From the NCBI GenBank assembly GCA_964606665.1, contig CAZSHS010000001.1:236663-300662 (forward strand): DNA of 64,000 nt. The letters run 5' to 3'. Shown piece after piece: positions 1 through 8,876 of the stretch. The stretch comes from Aved-18 sp964606665 (GTDB lineage: Bacteria; Cyanobacteriota; Vampirovibrionia; Obscuribacterales; Obscuribacteraceae). The notes beneath the pieces are model-generated. The model had not been told where the DNA came from and did not search any database. It saw only the letters and a program-made list of their open reading frames with translations. Within the stretch, counting starts at the first letter, position 1. Every line of letters begins with the position of its first letter. The position numbers were made by a program, and so were the translations under genes.

Positions 1-345
1 AGCTAGACATTTCTGAAAAAGCTCATTGTCTTTCTCGTTGAGCTTAAGTCGTTTGAATCCAGGCCAGTTTGGTATTTCTTCAAGAGCCTGGTTCCATACT
101 TTGGCGCAATATTCTGGATTTATCTCGTGATCTGCAAAGGTCAATCTCTTGTGCAATAAAGAGCGACCAACCCATAGTGTTTGTAGTTTATCTGAACCAT
201 CAGGTGTGATGTTGTCGGGACGTTCATCGAACCAGATGAAATAATCGGCTAAGCTATTGAACATTGGTTCAAGCGAATCATCAAAGACCAAAGCGTCGAC
301 GAGTTCTTTATCTCTTTCTGAAAATAATGGTTCATTTTGAGTCAC
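1..345 (-). CDS. Candidate immunity-type protein, second paralog (3' end off window)
   Basis: This is the N-terminal 115 codons of a gene on the minus strand; its end lies beyond the left edge. I chose the GTG at 345 because an in-frame TAA lies just upstream at 358-360 and no other start fits. The protein is a clear paralog of the next gene upstream (385-750): both share the segments NIT-P-G--L-TLW-GRSLLH, INP, and EIPNWPGFKRL-LNE at equivalent positions. It has no signal peptide or membrane segment and is acidic and Trp-rich. Tandem duplicates of a small soluble protein directly after a toxin-like gene are typical of immunity genes, but I do not recognise the family. The immunity role is therefore inferred from position only. 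Confidence 0.6.
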   Translation of the reverse strand, partial: MTQNEPLFSERDKELVDALVFDDSLEPMFNSLADYFIWFDERPDNITPDGSDKLQTLWVGRSLLHKRLTFADHEINPEYCAKVWNQALEEIPNWPGFKRLKLNEKDNELFQKCLA

Positions 346-384
346 GAGCGAACTTCTTTATTACGTGTTTGAGTTGGGACTGAT

Positions 385-750
385 CTAATCAAAACCACCT
401 TTGCGACTTAGATTTTTGTTTAGGAATTCTTTGTCCGTTTCATTTAAAGCTAAGCGTTTAAATCCGGGCCAATTTGGAATTTCTATCAGCGCTCGCTCCC
501 AAACGTCGATACAAAATGCTGGGTTGATGGGAACGTCTGAAAGATTCAATCCTCGGTGTAACAACGAACGGCCAGTCCAAAGTGTATCTAAGACATCGTG
601 CCCTTTGGGAGTAATATTTGAAGGCAGCTCATCCTGCCACACTAGAACGCCGCTTAATGCATTAAATCCGGGTTCGAGAGACGGATCGTGTTTGAGACCC
701 TCAATTAAGACTCGATCTTTTTCTATAAATAATGGAGCAATCTGCGGCAT
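385..750 (-). CDS. Candidate immunity-type protein, first paralog
   Basis: A 121-residue soluble acidic protein with no signal peptide. The start is ATG 750; its Shine-Dalgarno AGGAAGG lies in and just after the 3' end of the upstream gene, whose stop codon is only 3 bases away, so the two are probably translationally coupled. The C-terminal half carries the segment IEIPNWPGFKRLALNE, nearly repeated in the next gene (1-345), so the two arose by tandem duplication. Being immediately downstream of the 523-residue toxin-like protein suggests it neutralises that protein's C-terminal domain. The family is not recognised; a co-expressed accessory protein is an alternative. Confidence 0.65.
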   Translation of the reverse strand: MPQIAPLFIEKDRVLIEGLKHDPSLEPGFNALSGVLVWQDELPSNITPKGHDVLDTLWTGRSLLHRGLNLSDVPINPAFCIDVWERALIEIPNWPGFKRLALNETDKEFLNKNLSRKGGFD

Positions 751-753
751 CGA

Positions 754-2325
754 CTACCTTCCTGTGTCTATTATAATGTTTACTGCGCTTCCCACTTCTT
801 CGTACCTGTAAGTCGTGGCTTTAATGCCAAGCTGTTTTAAAGCTTTTGCAGCATGCCTTGCGACCAGTGTATCTTCAGCTAGAGCCCCGGCTTTATATGC
901 ATCGAAGCTCTCTGGATTGATAACGTTGTGGAGAATTACCTTCTTGATGTTTTTTACATCATGACCCTTCAACGCTTCAGCTACAAAGTGCGCGCCAGCG
1001 CCTTCAGGCAAATTTCCTCTGACTACCTGCCTGATTAGAAGGGTGCCATCTGAAGACGGTTCAGCGTGAAACCAGGCTTTACTGTCACCTGGAATTGAAG
1101 CTTTGATTGAAAACTCATCTTTGTCGAGCTTCATTTTGGGTAGTTCAAAACGTTTAAGACCAATTGAAGCAAGTTCTCCATCAGTCAAATTTTTTAGTTT
1201 CTCAACGCCTCCAAAGGCCTCCATTTCAGCGTCGTTCAAAATTTTATTCTTACCTGGAGCTAGGAAGAGAGGCTTCTTTGTTGGAGTGTATTCTCCGGAT
1301 CTGCCTATCATTTTCAAGAAATGTTCTGATTTCTTGGCTGAATCAGACAATTCGCTTGCAAATTTGATTTTGCCACCACCAGGTAAAGCGTATTCTGGTT
1401 GGAGCATGCCATCAATTGTGGTGGCAATGGTTTTGATTGCTTTTTTTACAGTCTCGCCTTTTTTGATGCCATGCTTAAGGGCTTGCTCGCTAACCGTTTC
1501 GAGCACTTCGGTAAAAGTTTTTGCTTTGGAAATAGCACCTTTTGCACCCATTCCAAACAAACTATTTCCAATCAGTTCAGTTGCTATTTGAGATTTTAGT
1601 CTTTCTTGTTCGAATGGTGGCAAATTGCTCCAGCGCTCGTTTAGAACACTTCCTACTACTGCGAGATCGCGAAACGGTTTTGAATAATCACCACTTGCGC
1701 CAAGTTCATTCAAATAGACTTCACTTGCCTGGAATAGTCGTACTCCACTGACTATGGTTTCGCCGACTGACTGTCCAAATTCAGCTCCCATTTGTCCTGC
1801 GCGCTCGTTATCACCAAGAATCAGGGCAGCACCAAAATCTGCAATCTTTGCAAAGCCTTCGGCAATATGACCGACGCCTTCAACTGTCCCGACCAAACTA
1901 CCCAAGGCTCGTTGTCTTTGTTCGAGCAGGTATTGATCAACTCCTGCACTAAGGGCAAGACCAATTATTGCGATTTGTTTTTCCAGGGGGACATTTGCAA
2001 GTTCACGAAAAGCTTGCAATCCACTTTCAATCGAATCTGTTTTTTCGACTCGCCCATGAAGAGTTAGAGTTTTGGTTTCATTTTTGGGACGTTCAGCGAT
2101 AACTTGTTCTTTGCCTTTTGGATCCAGCGCTACTATCTGGATACTTTCCATATCGTTTCCCCCTGCGCTGCCGCTGTGCTTATTGGGGTTAAGATTTAGT
2201 GCAAGTTCGATATCAGATTTTGCAGACAAGCGTGCTTCTTGTGCATCAGGCGCCTTGATTTCAGGCTTTTCTTTCGGTTCGATCCCGGCTTTTTCGCTAG
2301 ATTCGTTCTGCTCGGTCGACGACAT
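754..2325 (-). CDS. Putative polymorphic-toxin-like protein
   Basis: A 523-residue protein with three parts. Residues 1-85 are charged and low-complexity, rich in Glu, Lys and Ala. Residues about 110-270 are helical and Ala/Gly-rich, with a WSNLPPFEQERLKSQ segment. The C-terminal 110 residues form a compact alpha/beta-looking domain containing KAWFHAEP, RGNLPEGAGAHFVAEAL and ILHNVINPESF. No N-terminal signal peptide is present. The start ATG is preceded by a good Shine-Dalgarno (GAGGTGG). A long helical stem, a small distinct C-terminal domain and downstream tandem small genes match the architecture of polymorphic toxins. I cannot name the C-terminal domain and see no classical nuclease motif, so the toxin assignment is an inference. 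Confidence 0.55.
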   Translation of the reverse strand: MSSTEQNESSEKAGIEPKEKPEIKAPDAQEARLSAKSDIELALNLNPNKHSGSAGGNDMESIQIVALDPKGKEQVIAERPKNETKTLTLHGRVEKTDSIESGLQAFRELANVPLEKQIAIIGLALSAGVDQYLLEQRQRALGSLVGTVEGVGHIAEGFAKIADFGAALILGDNERAGQMGAEFGQSVGETIVSGVRLFQASEVYLNELGASGDYSKPFRDLAVVGSVLNERWSNLPPFEQERLKSQIATELIGNSLFGMGAKGAISKAKTFTEVLETVSEQALKHGIKKGETVKKAIKTIATTIDGMLQPEYALPGGGKIKFASELSDSAKKSEHFLKMIGRSGEYTPTKKPLFLAPGKNKILNDAEMEAFGGVEKLKNLTDGELASIGLKRFELPKMKLDKDEFSIKASIPGDSKAWFHAEPSSDGTLLIRQVVRGNLPEGAGAHFVAEALKGHDVKNIKKVILHNVINPESFDAYKAGALAEDTLVARHAAKALKQLGIKATTYRYEEVGSAVNIIIDTGR

Positions 2326-2377
2326 CTATTTGCCACCTCTATCAAATTACATTTGATATTCCCGGCGTAAAATAGAT

Positions 2378-3028
2378 TTATCTTTTATGAACCAAATAGC
2401 CGCATACAGGGTCATTTTTGAGCATATATTTTTCACGCGTTACTTTGACACCTAAAAGACTTTCCATCAGTTGTGGTTCAAGAGCGCAAACTTGTCTGTA
2501 TTTTTTGGCCACATCGTGCACAGCGCAATGACGTTGAAAGATGAAGTAATTGCCGTCTGGAAGTATTTCCCATTCGGTCATATAGCCATCTTCTGAGAAG
2601 ATTTTAGAAACCTCACGCACGCGCTCGTCCAAATTTTTGTCTTCGATTCGTGGAGCAAGGGTGCTTAGACGTTTTTTATTGCGTATGCTGAGAAGATTTA
2701 AGACGCCTTCATGTCCCGATTGCTCATAAACTGCGTCAAGCAAGTCCATAGCCAGGTTTTGAAAGCCGGACGGAAATAGATTTTCGGCTTTCGAGGTTAA
2801 GCGATACTTATAAAATGGTCTGCCGCGACCGTGCCTGACCAGCTCGGCGTCTACTAAGCCATCAGTTTGCAATACATTTAAATGGCGACGCACGGCCATC
2901 GAAGTGATTTTCAAATAATCGCAAAGTTCAGTCACCGTGACCTCTTTGTTCTTCTTTATAAAGAGAACAATTAAGTCCTGAGTGGTGTTGGTCTGATCTG
3001 CTGTATGACTGAGCGGGTGGTTGATCAT
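2378..3028 (-). CDS. sufR: SufR-like Fe-S-sensing transcriptional repressor
   Basis: A 216-residue DNA-binding protein. Residues about 25-75 form a winged helix-turn-helix of the DeoR/ArsR type (ELCDYLKITSMAVRRHLNVL). The C-terminal half contains HC-x12-C, matching the first spacing of the cyanobacterial SufR cluster-binding pattern CX12CX13CX14C, and a last Cys in PVCGY. The position expected for the third Cys is a Lys (GVKVTRE). SufR in cyanobacteria binds a [4Fe-4S] cluster and represses sufBCDS; here the gene is divergent from sufC, 207 bases away, which strongly supports the call. Regulation is presumably autogenous through the shared intergenic region. The missing Cys may mean different cluster ligation. 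Confidence 0.8.
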   Translation of the reverse strand: MINHPLSHTADQTNTTQDLIVLFIKKNKEVTVTELCDYLKITSMAVRRHLNVLQTDGLVDAELVRHGRGRPFYKYRLTSKAENLFPSGFQNLAMDLLDAVYEQSGHEGVLNLLSIRNKKRLSTLAPRIEDKNLDERVREVSKIFSEDGYMTEWEILPDGNYFIFQRHCAVHDVAKKYRQVCALEPQLMESLLGVKVTREKYMLKNDPVCGYLVHKR

Positions 3029-3235
3029 GGCTCTTTTTGCCTGGCTGGCAAGAAATCAAATATATAAGGTTCTATTAATTACCGGATAACCATAATATAT
3101 TTTTGATACTATTATATCTATAAAACCCTTTTAAGGATACAACTCGGTAATCTTCGCATTTCAATCAAAGGAATTCAGGGGGTTTCGAGTAACATTCTAA
3201 GCGAGTTTATTCAACAAGGACTTTAGGACTAAGAA
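3029..3235. promoter_or_regulatory. Divergent sufR/sufC control region
   Basis: A 207-base AT-rich region separating two divergent genes. It contains an inverted pair ATTACCG (3078-3084) and CGGTAAT (3145-3151), 60 bases apart, and an AT-only stretch around 3091-3124 that could hold promoter elements. The CAAC-N6-GTTG type of SufR operator described in cyanobacteria is not present as a perfect site. The regulatory role follows from the gene layout; the exact sites are not established. Confidence 0.4.
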
Positions 3236-4039
3236 ATGGCTGCAAAAACACCTGCAAAAGAAATACTTCGTGTAGAAAATCTGCATGTTGAAGTGGATGG
3301 CAAATCCATTCTCAAAGGCGTCAACCTGACCATCAATTCAGGCGAAGTACATGCTTTGATGGGAAGAAACGGATCAGGCAAATCCACCCTTTCCTACGCA
3401 TTGATGGGTCATCCCAAATACACAATCACGCAAGGAAAAATAATTTTCCTGGGACAAGATATCACTGAAATGTCTCCTGATGAGCGGGCCCGTTTGGGTC
3501 TTTCATTGGCTTTTCAATATCCAGTCGCAATCCCCGGCGTGTCGGTTTCCAATTTCTTGCGCGCAGCAGTCAAGGCAAAGCGTGGCAAAGACGTGCCGGT
3601 CAAGGAATTTCGTGCCGAACTTAAAAAGGTTATGGGCGAGTTAGGCGTGCCAAATGAGTTTCTATCACGATATATCAATGATGGATTTTCGGGTGGTGAA
3701 AAGAAACGTCTTGAAATTATGCAATTAGAGATGCTCAAGCCAAGTCTGGCTGTTCTCGATGAAACAGACTCGGGGCTCGATATCGACGCTCTTAAAACAG
3801 TGTCGGAAGGTGTAAATCGTTTAGTGACGCCTGAATCTGAGTCTGGCATTCTGCTTATTACGCACTATCAGCGTATCCTCAACTATGTAAAACCACATTA
3901 CGTCCATATTTTTGAAGATGGCAAAATCATCAAAACTGGTGGCAGTGAGTTGTCTAAAAAGCTCGAAGAAGAAGGTTACGATTGGGTACCGGGCATGTCG
4001 TCGAGAAATCTCGACTTGTCGCAAGCAACATCTACCTAA
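3236..4039 (+). CDS. sufC: Fe-S cluster assembly ATPase SufC
   Basis: A 267-residue ABC-type ATPase, the energy-providing subunit of the SufBCD scaffold that builds Fe-S clusters in the cytoplasm. Walker A is GRNGSGKS (residues 43-50), the Q-loop is in AFQYP, the SufC-type signature SGGEKKR is at 152-158, and Walker B is LAVLDETDSGLD. Length is typical (about 250-270). It is the first gene of the suf operon; sufB starts 14 bases after its stop. There are no membrane segments, consistent with a non-transport ABC protein. Confidence 0.97.
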   Translation: MAAKTPAKEILRVENLHVEVDGKSILKGVNLTINSGEVHALMGRNGSGKSTLSYALMGHPKYTITQGKIIFLGQDITEMSPDERARLGLSLAFQYPVAIPGVSVSNFLRAAVKAKRGKDVPVKEFRAELKKVMGELGVPNEFLSRYINDGFSGGEKKRLEIMQLEMLKPSLAVLDETDSGLDIDALKTVSEGVNRLVTPESESGILLITHYQRILNYVKPHYVHIFEDGKIIKTGGSELSKKLEEEGYDWVPGMSSRNLDLSQATST

Positions 4040-4053
4040 TCAGGAGGCGCACG

Positions 4054-5496
4054 GTGACTGAATCTATTATTAACTTAAATCCGCAGCCCAAGCCCCAGAA
4101 TCTGGATGATTTTGGCAAAGATTATCAGTATGGCTTTCATGACGAAGAAAACTACTTCTTCAAATCGGGACGTGGACTGACTCCCGAGATAGTCAAAAAG
4201 ATTTCGGAAATGAAAAATGAGCCCGAATGGATGCTTGCTTTCCGTCTAAAGGCGCTTGAAACCTTTTATTCAAAGCCAATGCCAAAGTGGGGCAACACTG
4301 AGTTGCTCAATTCGATTGATTTTGAAAACATTCACTATTACATCAGACCCTCTGAAAAACAGGGCAAGAACTGGGATGAAGTTCCCGAAGGTATCAAAAA
4401 TACTTTTGACCGTCTGGGAATTCCTGAAGCTGAACGCAAATTCTTGGCTGGTGTGACCGCTCAATATGAATCTGAAGTGGTTTATCACTCTATTCGCGAA
4501 GATCTGGAAAAACTGGGTGTTGTCTTCACCGACATGGACACTGGTTTGCGCGAATACGGCGACAAAGTAAAAGAATATTTTGCCACCATTATTCCACCAG
4601 AAGACAATAAATTTGCTGCTCTAAACTCGGCAGTATGGTCGGGTGGAAGCTTTGTTTGGGTGCCCAAAGATGTGAAAGTGGAAATTCCACTGCAAGCATA
4701 TTTTAGAATTAACGCCGAAAACATGGGTCAGTTTGAGCGCACTCTAATCGTGGCTGAACCTGGCAGTTTTGTGCACTATATAGAAGGATGTACTGCTCCA
4801 GTTTATTCTTCCGATTCGCTGCACTCCGCCGTGGTCGAGCTTATCGCTTTGCCTGGTGCTCATATTCGTTATACGACTATTCAAAACTGGTCCAAAAACG
4901 TTTATAACCTTGTGACCAAGCGTGCCATGGCTTTTGAAGATTCGAAAGTGGAATGGGTGGACGGAAATCTTGGCTCTAAGCTAACGATGAAATATCCGGC
5001 TATCTACTTAATGGGACCGCGTGCTCATGGTGAAGTACTTTCTGTCGCTTTCTCAGGCGAAGAGCAACACCAGGACGCTGGCGCCAAAATAATTCATGCT
5101 GCTTCAGACACCACATCGCAAGTGGTATCAAAATCAATTTCGAAAGGTGGCGGCAGATCTTCATATAGAGGATTGGTTAAAGTCTATCCCGGCGCCAAAA
5201 ATTGCAAAACATCAGTTAAGTGCGACGCGCTTTTGCTGGATGAAGCTTCGCGCTCTGATACATATCCAACAATGGAAATTGATGAAACAGATTGCTCAAT
5301 CGAGCATGAAGCCACAGTATCCAAAGTGGGAGAAGAACAACTCTTCTATCTGATGAGTCGTGGTTTAACCCAGGATGAAGCAACCACAATGATTATTAAC
5401 GGTTTCTTTGAACCATTCACCAAAGAGTTGCCGCTTGAATATGCAGTTGAGCTAAACCGGCTGATACAGTTGGAAATGGAAGGATCTGTAGGATAA
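4054..5496 (+). CDS. sufB: Fe-S cluster assembly scaffold SufB
   Basis: A 480-residue scaffold subunit of SufBCD on which nascent [4Fe-4S] clusters form. I chose the GTG at 4054 because a perfect AGGAGG lies at 4042-4047; a longer frame starting at 3982 would overlap sufC. The protein runs from an N-terminal helical part through the beta-helix core (FVHYIEGCTAP, VYPGAKNCKTSVKCDALLLD) to the conserved C-terminal ATVSKVGEEQLFYLMSRG and GFFEPFTKELP segments shared with SufD. Length and motifs match the family. It is followed by sufD after 2 bases. Confidence 0.97.
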   Translation: MTESIINLNPQPKPQNLDDFGKDYQYGFHDEENYFFKSGRGLTPEIVKKISEMKNEPEWMLAFRLKALETFYSKPMPKWGNTELLNSIDFENIHYYIRPSEKQGKNWDEVPEGIKNTFDRLGIPEAERKFLAGVTAQYESEVVYHSIREDLEKLGVVFTDMDTGLREYGDKVKEYFATIIPPEDNKFAALNSAVWSGGSFVWVPKDVKVEIPLQAYFRINAENMGQFERTLIVAEPGSFVHYIEGCTAPVYSSDSLHSAVVELIALPGAHIRYTTIQNWSKNVYNLVTKRAMAFEDSKVEWVDGNLGSKLTMKYPAIYLMGPRAHGEVLSVAFSGEEQHQDAGAKIIHAASDTTSQVVSKSISKGGGRSSYRGLVKVYPGAKNCKTSVKCDALLLDEASRSDTYPTMEIDETDCSIEHEATVSKVGEEQLFYLMSRGLTQDEATTMIINGFFEPFTKELPLEYAVELNRLIQLEMEGSVG

Positions 5497-5498
5497 CA

Positions 5499-6854
5499 AT
5501 GTCAAAGTCTCTAATTTTAAACTCAATCACTAAAGAAGGAGTAGACATTCTGGCCACCCAACAAGGAGAACCAGCCTGGTCCAAAGAATTGCGCACCAGA
5601 GCCTGGGAATCATATTTAAAAAAACCGTTTCCCTCAGAAAATGATCCTGCCTGGAAAAAAACCAGACTTGCACTTTTGGATTTTTCACGCCTGAGCGCTA
5701 AATCGTTTACTTCTCTAAGTGAGAAGCAGACAGACTCTGGCTTGACTGACAATCTGATTGATCATGTTGCTAAAATGGGCGGTCTTGTTTTTTCATATCA
5801 AAGTCAAGAAAACTCATTTTGTCAGGTCGAACTTTCGGCTGAAGCCAAAGCAAAAGGTGTGAAACTAGTCGCAATACCGCAGGCGTCTAAAGAAGCTCCT
5901 GAAATTCTCAAACAGTTTGAGAAAAATGCTCCTGAAGCTGAAGACGATAAATTCATGTTGATGTCGCGCGCGCTGTTTAATTGCGGCGGTGTTTTGAGCG
6001 TACCAGACAATGTGGAAATCGATGACCCCTTTGTGTTCATTACTAATCTTGCCTCAGACTGCGTTGATGGTGCTCTCTTCCCTCGTGTAATTGTAAAAGT
6101 GGGTAAGCATTCGCGCATTAGAGTAGTGAACCACTTCACCTCGTCTGGGTCTGCAGTGTCGAACCAGATTGTTTTTTCAAACGCATTGACCGAGATTCAA
6201 GCTGATTCAGGTGCATATGTATCTTATGTAGAAGTGCAAAACTATGCCGATAACGTTTTTTCACTGAACAGACAATTCAATAATTTGCAAAAAGATGCTC
6301 GTATTTATTCTCTTAATGTAGGTCTTGGCGGCAAACAAATCAGAGCGGACATTTATACTCACTTGTCTCATTCGGGTTCTTCTGCTTCGGTAATGGGTGT
6401 GGCTCTTGCTTCAAGCGATCAGTCGATTCATTACAACACAATTCAAGACCACCAGGCACCACATACGACATCAAATATAGATTTTCGTATTGCCTTGAGG
6501 AATCATTCTGTTTCTTGTTATCACGGCAATATCAGAATCGCCAAAGAGGCTCAACAAACTGACGCCTATCAATCGAGCAAAAATTTGCTACTAGGTGAAG
6601 ATGCTAGAGCTGAAGCGGTTCCCAATCTTGAGATTTTGGCAAATGATGTGAAATGTTCTCACGGAGCAACAGTTGGCCCTGTGGATAAAGAGCAGATCTT
6701 TTATTTGAATAGCCGCGGTCTGGACAAAACCACTGCCGAAGAACTTGTAATCACCGGATTCTTTAATACAGTGCTTGCCACCAATCCCATAGCTGGAGTG
6801 GATGCTTTCATTCAAGAGCTCGTTGCTAGCAAAGTCCAAAGCAGCAATAAGTAG
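5499..6854 (+). CDS. sufD: Fe-S cluster assembly protein SufD
   Basis: A 451-residue paralog of SufB and partner in the SufBC2D complex. The N-terminal helical domain contains EPAWSKELRTRAWE-type residues. The C-terminal half has the SufB/SufD beta-helix signatures, including NLLLGEDARAEAVPNLEI, CSHGATVGPVDKEQIFYL and SRGLDKTTAEELVITGFF. The His in CSHGATVG, needed in the SufB-SufD interface of E. coli SufD, is present. It begins 2 bases after sufB, so translation is probably coupled. Confidence 0.96.
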   Translation: MSKSLILNSITKEGVDILATQQGEPAWSKELRTRAWESYLKKPFPSENDPAWKKTRLALLDFSRLSAKSFTSLSEKQTDSGLTDNLIDHVAKMGGLVFSYQSQENSFCQVELSAEAKAKGVKLVAIPQASKEAPEILKQFEKNAPEAEDDKFMLMSRALFNCGGVLSVPDNVEIDDPFVFITNLASDCVDGALFPRVIVKVGKHSRIRVVNHFTSSGSAVSNQIVFSNALTEIQADSGAYVSYVEVQNYADNVFSLNRQFNNLQKDARIYSLNVGLGGKQIRADIYTHLSHSGSSASVMGVALASSDQSIHYNTIQDHQAPHTTSNIDFRIALRNHSVSCYHGNIRIAKEAQQTDAYQSSKNLLLGEDARAEAVPNLEILANDVKCSHGATVGPVDKEQIFYLNSRGLDKTTAEELVITGFFNTVLATNPIAGVDAFIQELVASKVQSSNK

Positions 6855-6864
6855 AGCAGCAAGT

Positions 6865-7200
6865 ATGTCAGAGTCAGATACAGCACAGACTTCTTTTCAA
6901 AAGGTAGCAATCGCAAGCGAAATTCCCGAAGGCGAAGCCCGCATGTATCCATTTGATGGCGGTGAAGTGGCGATTTGTCATACACAGGGAAATTATTTTG
7001 CTCTTGAAAATATGTGCTCACATGCTCGAAGCCCGCTTGAGGCTGGTTTGCTTGTAAATGAATCGCAAATAAAATGCCCTCTGCATGGAGCGCGTTTTGA
7101 TGTGAAAACTGGAAAAGCGATGTGTCTTCCCGCTGTCATGCCTGTGAAGACCTACACTTTGGAGCAGCGCGGAGACGAGCTCTGGCTGGCAAAAAAATGA
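6865..7200 (+). CDS. Rieske-type [2Fe-2S] ferredoxin
   Basis: A 111-residue small soluble Rieske protein. The ligand motifs are C-S-H (in ENMCSHARSPL) and C-P-L-H-G (in IKCPLHGARFD), the standard two-Cys two-His set of the [2Fe-2S] Rieske fold; GKAMCLPAVMPVKTY is the usual tail. I chose ATG 6865 because an upstream in-frame ATG at 6802 lies inside sufD. Its stop overlaps the sufS start (ATGA). Sitting between sufD and sufS, it may supply electrons for cluster assembly; this is inferred, though similar insertions occur in other bacterial suf operons. Confidence 0.93.
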   Translation: MSESDTAQTSFQKVAIASEIPEGEARMYPFDGGEVAICHTQGNYFALENMCSHARSPLEAGLLVNESQIKCPLHGARFDVKTGKAMCLPAVMPVKTYTLEQRGDELWLAKK

Positions 7201-8435
7201 AAAACTGGAAACAAGTAAGAGCTGACTTTCCTATCCTAGAGCGAAAGATAGACGGCAAACCACTTATTTATCTTGATAATGCTGCCACTTCGCAAAAGCC
7301 ATTGCAAGTTATAAACGCGCTCACAAATTACTACGAGAACTATAACTCAAACATTCATCGTGGACTGCATACAATGAGTGAAGAAGCCACTCTTGCTTAT
7401 GAAGGCGCCCGCGAAAGAATTGCACGTTTTATAGATGCTGCAAGTGAGCGCGAAGTTATTTTTACTAGAAACGCAACAGAAGCCGTCAACATAGTGGTGG
7501 AATCTTGGGGCAAACATAATGTTCAAGCAGGCGATGAAATAGTCATAACGGCAATGGAGCACCACTCCAACTTCGTACCCTGGCAAAAACTTTGCGAAGA
7601 TAAGGGCGCCAAGCTCGTTTATATCGAACTTGCCGAAGATGGCAATCTTGATTATCAAATGGCCGAGCGCTTAATTACAAATAGAACCAAAATTGTGGCA
7701 GTGACACAAATGTCCAATGTTATGGGCACTGTTGTGGATCTGCAAAAACTGTGTTCGCTTGCTCGTTTAAATGGAGCTAAGTTTTTAGTAGACGGAGCAC
7801 AAGGTGTGCCTCATTTACCTACCTCGGTCAGAGAAATTGACTGCGATTTTCTCGTTTTTTCATTGCACAAAATGCTTGGACCAACAGGTGTGGGAGTACT
7901 TTATGGCAAAGAAGAATTGCTCGACTTGATGCCGCCCATGCTTTATGGCGGCGACATGATAAGCTCAGTCACGCGTGAAAAAACTACTGTAAATGAGCTG
8001 CCCTGGAAATTTGAAGCGGGAACACCAAATATTGCTGACGTCATTGCAAGCGGCGTTGCCATAGATTATTTGCAAGAGCTTGGAATGGAAAATGTTCGTG
8101 CTCACGAGCTTGATTTGACCAGACATGCAATGGATTTGATGCTCAAATTACCCTCGATAAAAATCTATGGACCGCAAAATCCAGAACTCAAAGGTGGAGT
8201 GATTTCATTTAATTATGAAGGTGTACACCCGCATGATATGGGTCAAATTCTAAATGAGTCGGGTATTGCCATAAGGGCCGGGCATCATTGCTGCCAGCCC
8301 CTAATGAAAACGCTTGGCGTAATGGGAACAGCGCGTGCCAGTTTTTATATCTATAACACAAAAGAAGAAATAGACTTCTTTGTCGAAGCTCTAATTAAGG
8401 CAGAAAAGGTGCTCAATTATGTCGCTTGTAGATGA
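7197..8435 (+). CDS. sufS: Cysteine desulfurase SufS
   Basis: A 412-residue PLP-dependent class V aminotransferase-fold enzyme that removes sulfur from cysteine and passes it to SufU and SufBCD. The PLP lysine is Lys225 in FSLHKMLGPTG. The catalytic Cys is in RAGHHCCQPL (Cys365 or Cys366; family alignment favours the first). The start ATG 7197 overlaps the preceding stop by 3 bases; the frame is open further upstream but would overlap the Rieske gene. Length is typical for SufS. Two adjacent Cys at the active site is a common variant. Confidence 0.96.
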   Translation: MKNWKQVRADFPILERKIDGKPLIYLDNAATSQKPLQVINALTNYYENYNSNIHRGLHTMSEEATLAYEGARERIARFIDAASEREVIFTRNATEAVNIVVESWGKHNVQAGDEIVITAMEHHSNFVPWQKLCEDKGAKLVYIELAEDGNLDYQMAERLITNRTKIVAVTQMSNVMGTVVDLQKLCSLARLNGAKFLVDGAQGVPHLPTSVREIDCDFLVFSLHKMLGPTGVGVLYGKEELLDLMPPMLYGGDMISSVTREKTTVNELPWKFEAGTPNIADVIASGVAIDYLQELGMENVRAHELDLTRHAMDLMLKLPSIKIYGPQNPELKGGVISFNYEGVHPHDMGQILNESGIAIRAGHHCCQPLMKTLGVMGTARASFYIYNTKEEIDFFVEALIKAEKVLNYVACR

Positions 8436-8850
8436 TCTTTATCGCGAGACTATTCTAGATCACTATCACAACCCCAGAAACCGAGGCACCATATCTGATG
8501 CCACTGTTACGACCGAAGGGGTCAATCCGCTTTGTGGTGACGAACTGCGTTTGTTTTTGAAAATTGAAAATGGTGTGGTTTGCGATATCAAATTAGAATC
8601 GCGCGGCTGCTCGATAAACACAGCCTCTGGCTCGATGATGAGCGAACTTGTGTTAGGTAAGTCTTTAGAAGAAGCTCAAGCTGTTATATCCGAATTCAAA
8701 AATATGATGCTCACAAAAGGTGAGGACATCACATTGTCAGAAGATTTAGAAGAATTAGAAGCTTTGCAAGGCGTGAAAAAATATCCAGTGCGTATCAAAT
8801 GCGCCCTTTTACCCTGGAATACACTTGATGAAGGATTGAAGAGCAAGTAA
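8419..8850 (+). CDS. sufU: SufU sulfur-relay / scaffold protein
   Basis: A 143-residue IscU/SufU-type protein, the sulfur acceptor for SufS in Gram-positive-type SUF systems. It has Cys39 and Asp41 in NPLCGDEL, a second Cys in ESRGCSINTASGS and a third in VRIKCALLPW, the three conserved cysteines that with Asp bind Zn or a cluster. It starts 17 bases inside the end of sufS, indicating translational coupling. The last residues EGLKSK are variable. Confidence 0.93.
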   Translation: MSLVDDLYRETILDHYHNPRNRGTISDATVTTEGVNPLCGDELRLFLKIENGVVCDIKLESRGCSINTASGSMMSELVLGKSLEEAQAVISEFKNMMLTKGEDITLSEDLEELEALQGVKKYPVRIKCALLPWNTLDEGLKSK

Positions 8851-8876
8851 GTGCCTCATAGGAGCGAATAACTATC

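Noticed and set aside
401..811. Plus-strand open frame opposite the candidate immunity gene
   Set aside because: It is the antisense of the minus-strand gene at 385-750, whose paralog, ribosome site and coupling support it.
3029..3235. Cyanobacterial CAAC-N6-GTTG SufR operator
   Set aside because: CAAC occurs twice but no GTTG partner is found at the right distance.
3982..4053. Longer start for sufB at 3982
   Set aside because: It would overlap sufC by 58 bases; the GTG at 4054 has a perfect AGGAGG and matches family length.
7122..7196. Longer starts for the sufS frame
   Set aside because: They lie inside the Rieske gene; ATG 7197 overlaps its stop in a typical coupling arrangement and matches SufS length.
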